Assembly (NCBI GenBank): GCA_944388075.1
Contig: CALXHI010000037.1
Location: 1 to 64,000, forward strand
DNA: 64,000 nucleotides
Direction of reading: 5' to 3'
From: an uncultured Clostridia bacterium
GTDB taxonomy: Bacteria; Bacillota; Clostridia; Oscillospirales; Ruminococcaceae
Below, piece after piece: positions 17,808-28,162 of the stretch. Made by a program: the position numbers and the translations under genes. How positions within the stretch are numbered: the first letter of the stretch is position 1; each line of letters begins with the position of its first letter. The notes under the pieces were generated by a model. The model had not been told where the DNA came from. It worked only from the letters and a program-made list of their open reading frames with translations, and did no database searches.

Positions 17808-20282
17808 TCACTGCGTCACGACAGATGCCTGTGCCGGCTGTGTTGTATCTCTGCGTTTCTTGCTGGGCATCGCCAGTGTCTGCGTTTCTTCTTCCATTAA
17901 CGGTTCTAGGCGCATGTCATATTCCGGTATCACCGGTTTCACGAGTGCAAGCTCAAGAACCTCTTCAATATGCGCAACCGGCACAAACCGCATTGCATTT
18001 CGTACCGTCTCGTCCAATTCGACCAATTCCGGCTCATTTGCTGTTGGTATCACAAGCGTGTACACACCATTCTTGTAGGCAGCCATCGTCTTTTCGACCA
18101 ATCCGCCGATCGGCAGCACATTGCCGTGAAGCGTAATCTCACCGGTCATAGCAATGTCATGGCGCACAGGTCTGCCGGAAAAAGCCGAGATCAACGCCGT
18201 TGTCATCGTCACACCGGCACTCGGTCCGTCCTTCGGTACAGCACCCTCCGGCGCATGGATGTGGATATCCTTCTTCTGGAAGGCCTCCGGCAAAATATCA
18301 TAACGCTTTGCAACCGAGCGAGCATAGGAAATCGCAAGCTGAGCACTCTCCTTCATCACATCGCCAAGCGATCCGGTCAACTTCACCTCGCCCTTGCCAT
18401 CCATCAACAGCACTTCCAACGGCATCAGTACACCACCGACACTCGTCCAAGCAAGCCCGTTGACCAGACCAACTGTATCCGCATAGGAAAAGAAATCCCG
18501 TTGATATCGATGCGGTCCAAGCTCCCGTTCGAGCACTTCCGGTGTATACTGCACACGCTTCACCAACTGCGTCAGCAGAGATTTTGCGCATTTGCGGCAC
18601 AATGTCGCAATCTGCCGCTCAAGGGTACGCACGCCCGCTTCTTTGGTATAGTAGTCGATGAGGTCATAGATAGCGGCATCGGTAATGCGAATCTGCGTCC
18701 CTTTCAAGCCGTTCAGCTTGATTTGTTTTTTCACCAGATGCTCTCTTGCAATGTGGAACTTTTCCTCTCTGGTGTAGGAATTCAGTTCGATGATCTCCAT
18801 ACGGTCGAGCAGCGGTGCCGGAATGGTTTCGGTCGTATTGGCAGTCGTAATGAACATCACACGACTCAGATCAAACGGCAGCTCAAGAAAATGATCTCGG
18901 AATGTGCTGTTCTGCTCACTGTCGAGGGCTTCGAGCAAAGCAGATGCCGGATCACCCTTGAAATCCGACGACAGCTTGTCGATTTCATCCAGCAGAATCA
19001 GCGGATTCATAGTCTTTGCCTGTCGCATCGCTTCGAGGATACGACCGGGCATAGCGGCAACATAGGTCTTACGGTGACCCCGAATCTCAGCCTCATCTTT
19101 GACGCCACCGAGTGCGACACGGACATAGGATCTGCCCAAGGCTTTCGCCACCGACCGGACAATCGAGGTCTTACCGACACCGGGCGGTCCGACCAGACAG
19201 ATAATTTGTCCGGTGAGTTCCGGCTGCAGCGCATGGACGCTCATACTCTCAAGAACACGTGCTTTCACACGTTTCAAGCCATAATGTTCCTTGTCGAGCA
19301 GTTCCGCTGCCTTGGTGATATCGAGTTTTTCCTTAGAGTATACGCCCCACGGCAGGTCGAGCACAACGTCGAGATAGTTTGTAATGACATAGGCCTCCTG
19401 CGAACTCTGTGGCATCTTCGCCAGACGATCAACCTCTTTTTTGAGCTTCACCTTGACCTCATCCGAAGCCTTCAGCGCCTGAATCCGCTCGTAATAGACA
19501 CCGGTTTCCGAATCGCCTTCGCCCAAGGCCTCGGAAATGCAGTGCATTTGCTCTCGCAGAATGGCTTCCCGCTGGTATTGCTCCATGTTCATCTGCACCT
19601 TGGACTGCAGCTCAGCTTCCACCTGCAATACCTGATTGGTGCGCAGCAGTGCCGCATACAGCATCGTCAGGCGCAGGAACAAGCTATCCTCTTCGAGCAA
19701 CTTCTGACGATCTGTATAGTCCAGTTCGACATTTGACCAAATACCTTCAAAGAGAGTCTGCGGCTGATTGGTTTTGAGAATTGTATCGGCAAACTCGGCA
19801 GGAAATCGCTGCGTCATTTTGCTGTAAACATAAAATTCATCTTTAACGGAATTGATGATGGCTTGCATTTCCACGTCAGAAACAGTTTCATCCGAAACAA
19901 GTGGCATCGGTTCATAAGCCGCACGCCAATGCAAACAGGTATTGTCCTCTTCGACCGGTGCATAAAACTTGGTGATTTTCACCCGTTCCAAACCGATGGC
20001 CACCACACGCACCACATCTTGACGAGATATGACCTGCCGAATCTCCGCCAGGACACCAACCGAATACATATCGGATTCGACAATCCGAACCAAAGAGGCG
20101 TCCCGCTGGGTCACAAGCAACACACGGCGGTCTCTGCGCAAAGCATCGTCAACAGCCTTGCGAGATGGTACACGACCAACCTCAAATTCAACAATTACAT
20201 TTGGATGTGCCACCGTACTGCGCAACGGTACCAGAGGGCACACATTCCCCACAGATTGTTCTGTGATCATCTTCTCTTTCAT
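17808..20282 (-). CDS. lon: ATP-dependent protease La (Lon)
   Basis: LonA of 824 aa: an N-terminal substrate domain (LVPLRSTVAHPNV), a coiled-coil region, an AAA+ domain with Walker A GPPGVGKTS near 364 and LLDEIDKL, and a Ser-Lys protease domain with PKDGPSAG near 687 and a catalytic Lys about 40 residues later. The motif reads GGLVEK instead of the usual GGLKEK. The C-terminus carries an extension after the protease domain. The start at MKEKM has GGGAAG upstream. Transcribed with engB from the promoter at 20404-20432. Confidence 0.96.
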   Translation of the reverse strand: MKEKMITEQSVGNVCPLVPLRSTVAHPNVIVEFEVGRVPSRKAVDDALRRDRRVLLVTQRDASLVRIVESDMYSVGVLAEIRQVISRQDVVRVVAIGLERVKITKFYAPVEEDNTCLHWRAAYEPMPLVSDETVSDVEMQAIINSVKDEFYVYSKMTQRFPAEFADTILKTNQPQTLFEGIWSNVELDYTDRQKLLEEDSLFLRLTMLYAALLRTNQVLQVEAELQSKVQMNMEQYQREAILREQMHCISEALGEGDSETGVYYERIQALKASDEVKVKLKKEVDRLAKMPQSSQEAYVITNYLDVVLDLPWGVYSKEKLDITKAAELLDKEHYGLKRVKARVLESMSVHALQPELTGQIICLVGPPGVGKTSIVRSVAKALGRSYVRVALGGVKDEAEIRGHRKTYVAAMPGRILEAMRQAKTMNPLILLDEIDKLSSDFKGDPASALLEALDSEQNSTFRDHFLELPFDLSRVMFITTANTTETIPAPLLDRMEIIELNSYTREEKFHIAREHLVKKQIKLNGLKGTQIRITDAAIYDLIDYYTKEAGVRTLERQIATLCRKCAKSLLTQLVKRVQYTPEVLERELGPHRYQRDFFSYADTVGLVNGLAWTSVGGVLMPLEVLLMDGKGEVKLTGSLGDVMKESAQLAISYARSVAKRYDILPEAFQKKDIHIHAPEGAVPKDGPSAGVTMTTALISAFSGRPVRHDIAMTGEITLHGNVLPIGGLVEKTMAAYKNGVYTLVIPTANEPELVELDETVRNAMRFVPVAHIEEVLELALVKPVIPEYDMRLEPLMEEETQTLAMPSKKRRDTTQPAQASVVTQ

Positions 20283-20397
20283 AGATTCTTCCCATCTACC
20301 CTGCACGGTGAGTCAGGGGATATCGGCCATGTGTGCAGCCATGCCGATGTTCCAAGCACAAAACGAAAGGCCTATCGACTCTTCATCAGCCTTCTTC

Positions 20398-20418
20398 TAC
20401 ATCATTATACATGATGTA
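20398..20418 (-). promoter_or_regulatory. palindromic operator overlapping the lon -10 box
   Basis: A perfect inverted repeat TACATCAT-N5-ATGATGTA. The -10 hexamer lies inside it. It matches neither CIRCE nor the CtsR direct repeat. Confidence 0.6.
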
Positions 20419-20432
20419 TCGCAAAAAAGCAA
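20404..20432 (-). promoter_or_regulatory. lon promoter
   Basis: TTGCTT (20427-20432), 17 bp, TATAAT (20404-20409) on the minus strand. Confidence 0.7.
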
Positions 20433-20459
20433 GTGGGAATGTTCGGGATATTTGTAAAC

Positions 20460-20497
20460 AAAAACCTCTCGCTGAATAACAGTGCCGAGAGGTTTTT
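20460..20497 (-). terminator. clpX terminator
   Basis: Arms AAAAACCTCTCG/CGAGAGGTTTTT with a 14-nt loop, followed on the minus strand by TTTTTG. It lies 10 nt past the clpX stop and could act in both directions. Confidence 0.85.
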
Positions 20498-20506
20498 GCA
20501 ATTGCC

Positions 20507-21769
20507 TTATGCAACGGTAATCACTTCATTATTTGCCGTCAACAGCATCGGCGGTGTTTGGTGGCGCACGCATTCCGCCGTCACCAAAACCTTTGCCACA
20601 TCCGCATGCGATGGGGCTTCAAACATCGTCTGCATCAAAATACCCTCAAGAATGGCTCGCAGACCACGAGCACCAGTTTTCTGCTCAATGGCACGCTTTG
20701 CGATTTCCTTGAGTGCATCGCGCTCAATGTCCAGCTCAATGCTGTCGTAATGGAACAGCTTGGAATACTGCTTCAGCAAAGCATTTTTCGGCTCAGTCAG
20801 AATCCGGATCAAAGAGTCTTCGTCCATCTCATCGAGTGTTGTAATAATCGGCAGACGACCGACCAATTCCGGCACGATGCCAAATTTGACCAAATCCTGC
20901 GGAATCACCTTGCGGAAGATATTGGCTGTCTGTTCTTTCTTCGAGAGAATCGGCGCACCGAATCCCAATGCCGAGGACTGCGTGCGGTTCAGGATATGAC
21001 GCTCGAGTCCATCAAATGCACCGCCACAGATAAAGAGAATATCCTTCGTATTGATGTGGATGAACTCCTGATTGGGGTGTTTTCTACCACCCTGTGGCGG
21101 GACATTGGAAACCGTTCCCTCAATGATTTTCAGCAAGGATTGCTGCACGCCCTCACCGCTGACATCACGAGTTAAAGAAGTATTCTCGGATTTTCTCGCA
21201 ATCTTGTCGATTTCGTCAATGTAAATGATGCCGCGCTCTGCAGCTGCCACATCAAAGTTTGCCGCCTGAATCAGGCGCAACAGCACATTCTCCACATCGT
21301 CACCGACATAGCCGGCCTCCGTGATGGTGGTGGCATCTGCAATCGCAAATGGGACATCGAGAATTTTTGCCAGTGTCTGTGCAAGATAGGTTTTTCCGAC
21401 ACCGGTCGGTCCGAGCAGCAGCACATTACTCTTCTGCACCTCGACATCGTCCTCGTCCTCTCGGCTGAGGATACGCTTATAATGATTGTACACAGAAACG
21501 GAAAGCGAAATCTTGGCACTGTCCTGACCGATGACATATTCATCTAGCACAGCCTTGATCTCTGCGGGCTTGAGCAGCCGAATTTCATGCGGCGTTTCCG
21601 GTTTTGCCGTTTCTTTTTTCGCACCGGGCAGCTTGCCGCCGCTTAGCAGCTCATAGCAATAGCAAACACACTCATCGCAGATATTGGTATCGCCTGCCGA
21701 AAACAGATTTCTGACACGGTTTTCACCCTTGCCGCAGAAATTACATTTCCGAAAGCCTTTTTCTGACAT
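20507..21769 (-). CDS. clpX: ClpX, unfoldase subunit of ClpXP
   Basis: A 420-aa AAA+ unfoldase. An N-terminal zinc-binding domain (CNFCGK ... CDECV), Walker A GPTGVGKT near 120, and the ClpP-contact loop region (GFGAPI) are present. It feeds substrates to ClpP. AAAGGA lies 7 nt before the ATG. It follows clpP by 28 nt, forming the tig-clpP-clpX cluster. Confidence 0.97.
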   Translation of the reverse strand: MSEKGFRKCNFCGKGENRVRNLFSAGDTNICDECVCYCYELLSGGKLPGAKKETAKPETPHEIRLLKPAEIKAVLDEYVIGQDSAKISLSVSVYNHYKRILSREDEDDVEVQKSNVLLLGPTGVGKTYLAQTLAKILDVPFAIADATTITEAGYVGDDVENVLLRLIQAANFDVAAAERGIIYIDEIDKIARKSENTSLTRDVSGEGVQQSLLKIIEGTVSNVPPQGGRKHPNQEFIHINTKDILFICGGAFDGLERHILNRTQSSALGFGAPILSKKEQTANIFRKVIPQDLVKFGIVPELVGRLPIITTLDEMDEDSLIRILTEPKNALLKQYSKLFHYDSIELDIERDALKEIAKRAIEQKTGARGLRAILEGILMQTMFEAPSHADVAKVLVTAECVRHQTPPMLLTANNEVITVA

Positions 21770-21797
21770 ATTGCTGTCCTTTCTTTGGATTCAGGAA

Positions 21798-22388
21798 TTA
21801 GCGTTTTTCGACAACCTTGTCGATCAGACCGTAGGCCTGTGCTTCGGCAGCGGTCATGAAATAGTCACGCTCCACATCTTTTTGCAGTTCCTCAAGCGGT
21901 TTGCCGGTATTCTGTGCCAGCAGCTGATTGAGCTTGTCTTTCGTACGGAGCAGGTTGTCGGTGCGAATCTTGATATCGGTTGCCTGACCGGAAAGACCGC
22001 CGCCCATGATCAGAGGCTGATGGATCATGATCTCGCTGTTCGGCAGAGCCATACGCTTGCCTTTTGCACCGGCTGCCAGCAAGAATGCACCCATCGATGC
22101 AGCAAGACCAATACAAATGGTCGAAACATCGCACTTGATGTACTGCATGGTGTCATAAATTGCCATACCAGCTGTCACAGAGCCACCGGGGCTGTTGATA
22201 TACAGCGAAATATCCTTCTCTGCATCCTGACTCTCCAGGAAAAGCAGCTGTGCAACAACAAGGCTGGCAGTCGTGTCGTTGACCTCCTCGCACAGCATAA
22301 TAATACGGTCGTTGAGCAGCCGAGAGAAAATATCATAGGCACGCTCACCACGATTGGTTTGTTCGATTACGGTTGGCACAAGGCTCAT
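21798..22388 (-). CDS. clpP: ClpP, proteolytic subunit
   Basis: A 196-aa serine peptidase of the S14 family. The catalytic Ser is in GLAASMGA, the His in EIMIHQPL, and the Asp near [10 protein letters not shown]. The N-terminal [25 protein letters not shown] is typical, with a short pro-region. AAAGGATGAAGG precedes the ATG. Confidence 0.97.
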   Translation of the reverse strand: MSLVPTVIEQTNRGERAYDIFSRLLNDRIIMLCEEVNDTTASLVVAQLLFLESQDAEKDISLYINSPGGSVTAGMAIYDTMQYIKCDVSTICIGLAASMGAFLLAAGAKGKRMALPNSEIMIHQPLIMGGGLSGQATDIKIRTDNLLRTKDKLNQLLAQNTGKPLEELQKDVERDYFMTAAEAQAYGLIDKVVEKR

Positions 22389-22475
22389 GTTCCTTCATCC
22401 TTTCTTTCTCGGATTATCAAAGATCCAAATATTGGATTTTGTCGAATTTTGCGGTTTTGCGTAGAAATGGCGAGT

Positions 22476-22505
22476 CCGGTCTTCATCACAAAGGACGAAA
22501 ACCGG
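22476..22505 (-). other. hairpin between tig and clpP
   Basis: As minus-strand RNA a 12-bp stem (CCGG end, two G-U pairs) closes a 6-nt loop. No T-run follows, so this may be an attenuator or a processing site lowering clpP transcription from tig. Confidence 0.45.
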
Positions 22506-22519
22506 TCTACCCGTACTGT

Positions 22520-23881
22520 TTATTCTTCGGTTGCAGTCTCCGTGGTTTCTGCCTCAGCGGTTTCATCCGCTGCAGTTTCCTCCTCAAGCAAGCTATTGTC
22601 GACAACGGCGTTGTTCTTCACCAGCTCAACAGCCTTGTTAACGCACATATCCATCCGATAATCCGCAACCGGAATGCGTGCCTTCACAGCCTCGAGCGGC
22701 ATTTGATACTGTGCACCCAGATCAGTCAAAGCCTCATCGAGTTCCTCATCAGAAACAGTGATCTGCTCAATCTCGACGATCTTCTCGAGTGCCAGTCGCA
22801 GCAGAACCTGCTTCTTGGCATCCTCCTCATAGGTATCACGCATCTGCTGAACCGTCATGCCGGTGAACTGCAGATACTCCTCCAAGCTCAGATCGCCGTA
22901 CTGGTGGCGGAGCTGATGCTCGAACTCGTGCATCATCTGATCAATGCGACGCTCGTTCATGACATTCGGAACAACTGCATCGGTGTTGGCAATCAGCTTG
23001 TCAAAGACGATATTCTCGAAGCCGTTCTGACCTGCCTGCTTGGCACGCTCGGTCAGCTTTTCACGGATATCCGCCTTCCACTCCTCAACGGTATCGAACG
23101 TCGAAACATCCTTTGCAAACTCATCATCAACCTCCGGCAGCTCCTGTGTGGAGATGGCAAGCAACTCGATTTTGAACACAGCCGGCTTTGCAGCATACCG
23201 CTCATCGCCGTAGTTCTCCGGGAAGGTGACATTGATATCAAATTTCTCGCCGATTTCATGACCGACAATCTGATCCTCGAAGCCGGGAATGAACTGACCG
23301 CTGCCCAGACGCAGCTGATAGTCCTCGCCCTTGCCGCCTTCAAATGCGACATCGTCAATGAAGCCCTCGAAGTTGATCTTGACCTCATCACCGAGCTGTG
23401 CAGGACGATCATCCACGTCAATCTGACGTGCCTGACGCTGACGGAACATCTCAACCTGCTGGTTGACATCCTCATCGGTAACTTCCTTGATCACCATGGG
23501 GGCACGGATGCCTTTATACTCGGAAACGGTGACCTCCGGCTTGGTGATCAGCACAGCCTTACAGACAGCACCCTCTTCCTTCGAGCAGGAAACCAACTCC
23601 ACGGAAGGACGATCCACAAGTGTAACACCCAAATCACTCACAATCTTGTCGAGTGTCTCAGGAAGCAGCTGATTGACAGCATCCTCATAGAACACATCTT
23701 CACCATAGGTGCGCTCCACCAGCTTACGGGGCGCCTTACCCTTACGGAAGCCTTTGATGGTGATGTTCTTCTTTGCGTGCTGATAGGCTTGATCACATGC
23801 CTTTTCAAACTCTTCTGCATCAAAAGAGAAGGTAACTTCTCTCATATTGATATCTGTTTTCACTTCGGATACCAGGTTCAT
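22520..23881 (-). CDS. tig: trigger factor chaperone
   Basis: A 453-aa ribosome-associated chaperone. The N-terminal ribosome-binding domain carries the signature GFRKGKAPR, the central FKBP-type PPIase domain has GDEVKINFEGF and GSGQFIPGFEDQ, and a helical C-terminal domain ends in a Glu/Thr-rich tail. The start at MNLVSEV has GGAGG 8 nt upstream; the longer frame adds 42 unsupported residues. An extended -10 promoter lies at 23948-23953. Confidence 0.96.
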   Translation of the reverse strand: MNLVSEVKTDINMREVTFSFDAEEFEKACDQAYQHAKKNITIKGFRKGKAPRKLVERTYGEDVFYEDAVNQLLPETLDKIVSDLGVTLVDRPSVELVSCSKEEGAVCKAVLITKPEVTVSEYKGIRAPMVIKEVTDEDVNQQVEMFRQRQARQIDVDDRPAQLGDEVKINFEGFIDDVAFEGGKGEDYQLRLGSGQFIPGFEDQIVGHEIGEKFDINVTFPENYGDERYAAKPAVFKIELLAISTQELPEVDDEFAKDVSTFDTVEEWKADIREKLTERAKQAGQNGFENIVFDKLIANTDAVVPNVMNERRIDQMMHEFEHQLRHQYGDLSLEEYLQFTGMTVQQMRDTYEEDAKKQVLLRLALEKIVEIEQITVSDEELDEALTDLGAQYQMPLEAVKARIPVADYRMDMCVNKAVELVKNNAVVDNSLLEEETAADETAEAETTETATEE

Positions 23882-23944
23882 AGCTTGTTCCTCCAAATTT
23901 CTTTTACGTTCATAATATCGCTGTCGATACAATGACAGATACAC

Positions 23945-23956
23945 TTTATTATAGCA
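23945..23956 (-). promoter_or_regulatory. tig promoter, extended -10
   Basis: TGC-TATAAT on the minus strand (TATAAT at 23948-23953), with no good -35 box. The TG motif makes it an extended -10 promoter. Confidence 0.55.
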
Positions 23957-24008
23957 CAAATGCAAGACTTTTTCCAGCACTTTTCCGCACTTCTTTGTTT
24001 TGCACAAA

Positions 24009-24704
24009 TTACAGAATCTGCACAGGCTTGAATTTCACGAAATCGCCGGAAATAAGCCGATATTGCACCCCATCTCGTTCGCCATTGATCGCATAGGCAT
24101 GACTGCTCATGCCATGCAGATGCCCGTAATAGCACTGCTGTACCTGATGTTTCCAGAGTACCTCCAGCAGCTCGAAATTACAGTGATTCGCAAAAATCGG
24201 CGGATAGTGCAAAAATGCAATCGGCGTCAAGCCCTCACGCTCTGCCGCACAAAGCGATACATCCAACCGCTGCGCTTCTCGGGCATTGACCTTCGCATTT
24301 GCCGGTTCATTCGGCTCCATATTCACCCAGCCTCGTGTACCGCAAATGCCGTAGTGTTCGTAGGCATAGTGGTTATTGTGGAGAAAGTGCACCGACTGCA
24401 GGTCGTGCGCATCGAGAAAGCTCTGCATTTTCGTCATGGTCGTCCACCAATAGTCGTGATTGCCCTTAAGCAAAATCTTCCGACCCGGCAGCCGATGAAC
24501 CCACTGAAAATCCGGCAAAGCATCCGCAAGCGTCATGCCCCAAGAAAAATCGCCTGCCAACACGATGGTATCGTCCGGCTTGACACACGCAAGCCAATGC
24601 TGTTCCAGCAGCTGTGTATGGTTTTGCCAACCGCAAAATATATCCATCGGCTTATTCTGTACGCCAAAGGACAAATGCAAATCTCCGATGACAAATAAGC
24701 TCAT
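24009..24704 (-). CDS. calcineurin-like metallophosphoesterase
   Basis: A 231-aa phosphoesterase. Metal ligands are in GDLHLS (residues 7-10), AGDFSWG, KGNHDYWW and a C-terminal GHLHG. The family includes protein phosphatases and nucleotide hydrolases; the substrate is unknown. The ATG overlaps the thrC stop by 4 nt, so it is coupled to threonine synthase without obvious functional linkage. Confidence 0.88.
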   Translation of the reverse strand: MSLFVIGDLHLSFGVQNKPMDIFCGWQNHTQLLEQHWLACVKPDDTIVLAGDFSWGMTLADALPDFQWVHRLPGRKILLKGNHDYWWTTMTKMQSFLDAHDLQSVHFLHNNHYAYEHYGICGTRGWVNMEPNEPANAKVNAREAQRLDVSLCAAEREGLTPIAFLHYPPIFANHCNFELLEVLWKHQVQQCYYGHLHGMSSHAYAINGERDGVQYRLISGDFVKFKPVQIL

Positions 24705-26197
24705 GCAATTCCCAGCTGTGCCTTCACATAGTCTACCATCGCATCCTGTGCAACGCTGTCGGTGAAACGAACCGTCTTGCTGCGCAGCTCTGCCAGAGCA
24801 GTCGGAATCTTCATGCCGGTTTTCTTCCGGAGCAAATCGAGGATCTCGTACTCATCGGCATCTGCCGGCACGCTGTCAACCGCATCGAGTACCGCTGCAC
24901 CGAATTTGTAGGGATTGGCAGTCGAGGCAATCAGCATCGGCAGCTTCTCATTGGTTTGTGCCAGATAATCTCTTGCCGCACAGATACCAACTGCCGTATG
25001 TGTATCGCTCAGATAGCCATTCTCACCAAAGACCTTACCGATAATGGCTTTGGTCTGGGTATCGTCCCAGAAGCTGCCCGAGAATTCCGCCTGAATGCGG
25101 TCACGCAGTGTACGGGGAATCGTATACGAACCGGTTTCCTTGAGTGCTGTAAACCACTCCCGAATCTGTGCATCGTCCTCATGAGTCATATGATAGAGCA
25201 AACGCTCGAGATTGCTGGAAATCAGGATATCCATCGACGGGGATACTGTTGCATGGAAGTCACGCTTGCGGTTGTACTCGCCGGTGCGGATGAAATCAGT
25301 CAGCACATTGTTGATGTTGGAGGCACAGACCAGATGCTGAATCGGGACACCCATCTGCTTTGCATACCATGCAGCCAGAATATTGCCGAAGTTACCGGTC
25401 GGCACGGTCAATGCAAACCGCTGACCGGGCTGCAAAATATCCCGCTCGAGCATCGTCACATAGGCAGAAACATAGTACACAATCTGCGGTACCAGACGCC
25501 CCCAGTTGATGCTGTTGGCACTGGAGAACTGCATGCCGTGATCGGCAAGTGCTTTCTGCATCGCCGGATCAGTGAAGATTGCCTTGACGCCGTTCTGGCA
25601 GTCATCAAAGTTACCCTTCACGGCACAGACACGGACATTCTCGCCCTCCTGCGTCTGCATCTGCCGTTTCTGCATCGAACTGACGCCGTCTTCCGGATAG
25701 AATACCATAATGCGAGTGCCGGGGACATCTTGGAAACCTGCCAAAGCTGCTTTGCCGGTATCGCCGGAGGTTGCCGTCAGAATGACAATTTCACGGTCAA
25801 CACCGCTCTTCTTTGCGGCACGGGTCAGGAAATGGGGCAGAATCTGCAATGCCATATCCTTAAAGGCACAGGTCGGACCATGCCACAGCTCCAGCAGCAT
25901 ACAGCCGTCCTTCAGCGTTGCAATTTCCTGCACGGCAGGCGTATCAAAATTGCCGCTCTCATAGGCTGCCTTGGTGCATTCTCTCAGTTCTTCCGGTGTG
26001 AAGTCGGTCAGATACAGTTCAAACAGTCTTGCCGCACGCTCTGCATAGGACAGGAACATCAACGAATTGAAATCCTCTGCGGTCAGCTCCGGAATCGATG
26101 CCGGTACAAACAGACCGCCATCATCCGCAATACCCTGTGCAATTGCCTGTGCACCGGTCACTTCCAATGCCTTATTTCTTGTACTGTGATAAACCAT
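24701..26197 (-). CDS. thrC: threonine synthase
   Basis: A 498-aa PLP enzyme converting O-phosphohomoserine to threonine. The N-terminal YHSTRNK and DDGGLFVP, the PLP lysine in AFKDMALQ, the TSGDTGKAAL phosphate-binding segment and the C-terminal KTGMKIPTAL fit the long (class I-like, bacterial/yeast) ThrC form. The start at MVYHST has GGAG 6-7 nt upstream. Preceded by yraN at a 48-nt gap. Confidence 0.95.
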   Translation of the reverse strand: MVYHSTRNKALEVTGAQAIAQGIADDGGLFVPASIPELTAEDFNSLMFLSYAERAARLFELYLTDFTPEELRECTKAAYESGNFDTPAVQEIATLKDGCMLLELWHGPTCAFKDMALQILPHFLTRAAKKSGVDREIVILTATSGDTGKAALAGFQDVPGTRIMVFYPEDGVSSMQKRQMQTQEGENVRVCAVKGNFDDCQNGVKAIFTDPAMQKALADHGMQFSSANSINWGRLVPQIVYYVSAYVTMLERDILQPGQRFALTVPTGNFGNILAAWYAKQMGVPIQHLVCASNINNVLTDFIRTGEYNRKRDFHATVSPSMDILISSNLERLLYHMTHEDDAQIREWFTALKETGSYTIPRTLRDRIQAEFSGSFWDDTQTKAIIGKVFGENGYLSDTHTAVGICAARDYLAQTNEKLPMLIASTANPYKFGAAVLDAVDSVPADADEYEILDLLRKKTGMKIPTALAELRSKTVRFTDSVAQDAMVDYVKAQLGIA

Positions 26198-26245
26198 AGA
26201 ACACTCCATTCCGCCGTCAACACGGCTTTCAGTTTCCGTTAATCT

Positions 26246-26647
26246 CTATGAAAAGGCGGCATCATATTGCGTTGGTGTACTCCCATCAAACGCATCGACA
26301 ACATAATGCACATCCAATACCGTCTGCCCCTGATAGACCACTTCTGCAACGTCAAAACGAGGCTGCAATTCTATGGGATGTTCGAGCAGATAACGTTCTG
26401 CTGCCTGCCAAATCCGTTTCTGTTTTCGGGCATCCACCGCTTCCATGCCGGATACTGCGGCATTCGCCCGTCGGGTTTTCACCTCGACAAATAAAATCCA
26501 TGTATCCAGCCTTGCAATGATGTCAATCTCGCCGCCCCGAATCGTATAGTTGCGGCAGAGAATCTCTGCACCCTGCTGCTTCAAATAGTTACAAACAGCC
26601 TGTTCCCCGAAATCACCGATGGCACGTTTACTTTGCACGCTGCTCAT
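26246..26647 (-). CDS. YraN family (UPF0102) nuclease-like protein
   Basis: A 133-aa protein with a Holliday-junction-resolvase-like PD-(D/E)xK fold: [18 protein letters not shown] and VEVKTRR are the conserved residues. Biochemical role not settled. It overlaps rnhB by 20 nt, the common rnhB-yraN arrangement. The ribosome-binding site is weak, consistent with coupling. Confidence 0.92.
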   Translation of the reverse strand: MSSVQSKRAIGDFGEQAVCNYLKQQGAEILCRNYTIRGGEIDIIARLDTWILFVEVKTRRANAAVSGMEAVDARKQKRIWQAAERYLLEHPIELQPRFDVAEVVYQGQTVLDVHYVVDAFDGSTPTQYDAAFS

Positions 26648-27260
26648 AATATTTCTTTAGGAACGAGGGGCGATGGACCGGCAATACACCATATACATCC
26701 AAAGCCGCATAGTGCGCCTTTGTGCCATAGCCCTTATGTTTGGCAAACCCATATTCGGGATATTGGGCATCCAATTCCCGCAATGCGGCATCTCTCGCTG
26801 TTTTCGCAAGCACGGATGCTGCCGCAATACTCGCCGAAATCGCATCGCCGTGAATGACCGGCTTCACACGCTGCTGCACCGGCGGCAGTTGGTTGCCATC
26901 TACCAAAACCAAATCCGGCGGGAGCTGTAAGCTCTCCACAGCACGTTTCATGGCAAGCAAAGCTGCATGGAGAATATTCAATTCTTCGATTTCCTCGACG
27001 GTTGCCGAGGCAATCCGCCACGCCAATGCCTTCTCCTTAATGAGTGGCACGAGCGATTCCCGCCGTTTTTCGCTCAGCTTTTTGCTGTCATTCAAACCGG
27101 GAATCCGTGCATCCGGCGGCAAAATCACCGCTGCCGCATACACATCTCCCGCCAAAGGACCTCGTCCTGCTTCATCCACACCGCAGAGCAGCGGATATTT
27201 CTGCCGCCACGCAGTATCATAGGCAAACAAGGACATCTGTACAGAAGGGGTTCGGCTCAT
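26628..27260 (-). CDS. rnhB: ribonuclease HII
   Basis: A 210-aa RNase HII that removes ribonucleotides from DNA. Acidic residues are in [20 protein letters not shown] and the H-containing [25 protein letters not shown] precedes the ATG inside the rbgA end (4-nt overlap). Confidence 0.96.
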   Translation of the reverse strand: MSRTPSVQMSLFAYDTAWRQKYPLLCGVDEAGRGPLAGDVYAAAVILPPDARIPGLNDSKKLSEKRRESLVPLIKEKALAWRIASATVEEIEELNILHAALLAMKRAVESLQLPPDLVLVDGNQLPPVQQRVKPVIHGDAISASIAAASVLAKTARDAALRELDAQYPEYGFAKHKGYGTKAHYAALDVYGVLPVHRPSFLKKYYEQRAK

Positions 27261-28135
27261 GGTGTCGCCTCCTCTGCATATGGTCGCTCCAGCGTAATCC
27301 GTCCGAGCTTTGCCGCACGAAATTCATCGAGCAGCGTAATGGCGGCTCGTTCGATATTCGCCACACCGCCTGAGAGCAGCATACTGCGATTGCGCGCCAT
27401 CATCTCAAGCAGGTCAAAGCCGCTGCCCTCGGCATCGAGCGGAATTTTGTACCGTTCGAGCAATGCCTGCGGATACTCCTCATGCAGCAATCGCAGTAGC
27501 TTTGCCGCCAATGCCTCCTGATCGAGAATCGAATCCCGAATCGCACCGGTAAATGCCAATCGGCAAGCGACCTCCTGATCATCGAGCTTCGGCCACAGCA
27601 CACCGGGGGTATCGAGCAGTTCTACGCCATTCGCCACCCGAATCCATTGCTGTGTACGGGTGACGCCGGCACGATCCTCCGCCTTGGCACGCTTGCCGCC
27701 TGCCAAACGGTTGATTAGCGAGGATTTTCCAACATTCGGAATCCCCAGAATCATCACACGAATCGGTCTGCCCTTCATGCCCTTTGCGGCATAGGCAGCC
27801 AATTGCGGTTGCAGCAGCGTTCGCAATGCCGGTTCAAACTGCTTCAAGCCCTTGCCCGATTTGGAATCGGCAGTGATCACGGCAGCACCCTGCTTGCGAA
27901 AATACTGCAGCCACTGTGCAGTGAGATTGGGGTCAGCCATATCGGCTTTGTTGAGTATCACGAGCCGAGGTTTCCGACCGGTCATGCGGCCGAGTTCGGG
28001 ATTCCGACTGCTCAGCGGTACTCTTGCATCCAGCAGTTCCGCCACGGCATCCACCAGACTCAGACTTTTGGTAATCATGCGTCTGGTTTTCGCCATATGA
28101 CCGGGAAACCACTGTATATCCTTCATATCTTCCAT
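27257..28135 (-). CDS. rbgA: ribosome biogenesis GTPase YlqF/RbgA
   Basis: A circularly permuted GTPase of about 292 aa for 50S maturation. Motif order is G4 (LNKADMAD), G1 (GIPNVGKSS), G3 (DTPGVLWP). The N-terminal [13 protein letters not shown] is characteristic. The start is uncertain: the frame opens at 28147, with Met codons at 28135 and 28126 and only weak ribosome-binding sites. 28135 was chosen as a compromise. It is located between a signal peptidase and rnhB. Confidence 0.93.
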   Translation of the reverse strand: MEDMKDIQWFPGHMAKTRRMITKSLSLVDAVAELLDARVPLSSRNPELGRMTGRKPRLVILNKADMADPNLTAQWLQYFRKQGAAVITADSKSGKGLKQFEPALRTLLQPQLAAYAAKGMKGRPIRVMILGIPNVGKSSLINRLAGGKRAKAEDRAGVTRTQQWIRVANGVELLDTPGVLWPKLDDQEVACRLAFTGAIRDSILDQEALAAKLLRLLHEEYPQALLERYKIPLDAEGSGFDLLEMMARNRSMLLSGGVANIERAAITLLDEFRAAKLGRITLERPYAEEATP

Positions 28136-28162
28136 AGCACCATCCATTTCCGGTCGCCGGAT

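Noticed and set aside
17970-19736. A 588-codon plus-strand frame
   Set aside because: Antisense of lon, Arg/His/Gln rich, without start signals.
22373-23935. A 520-codon plus-strand frame
   Set aside because: Antisense of the trigger factor gene; no family match and no ribosome-binding site.
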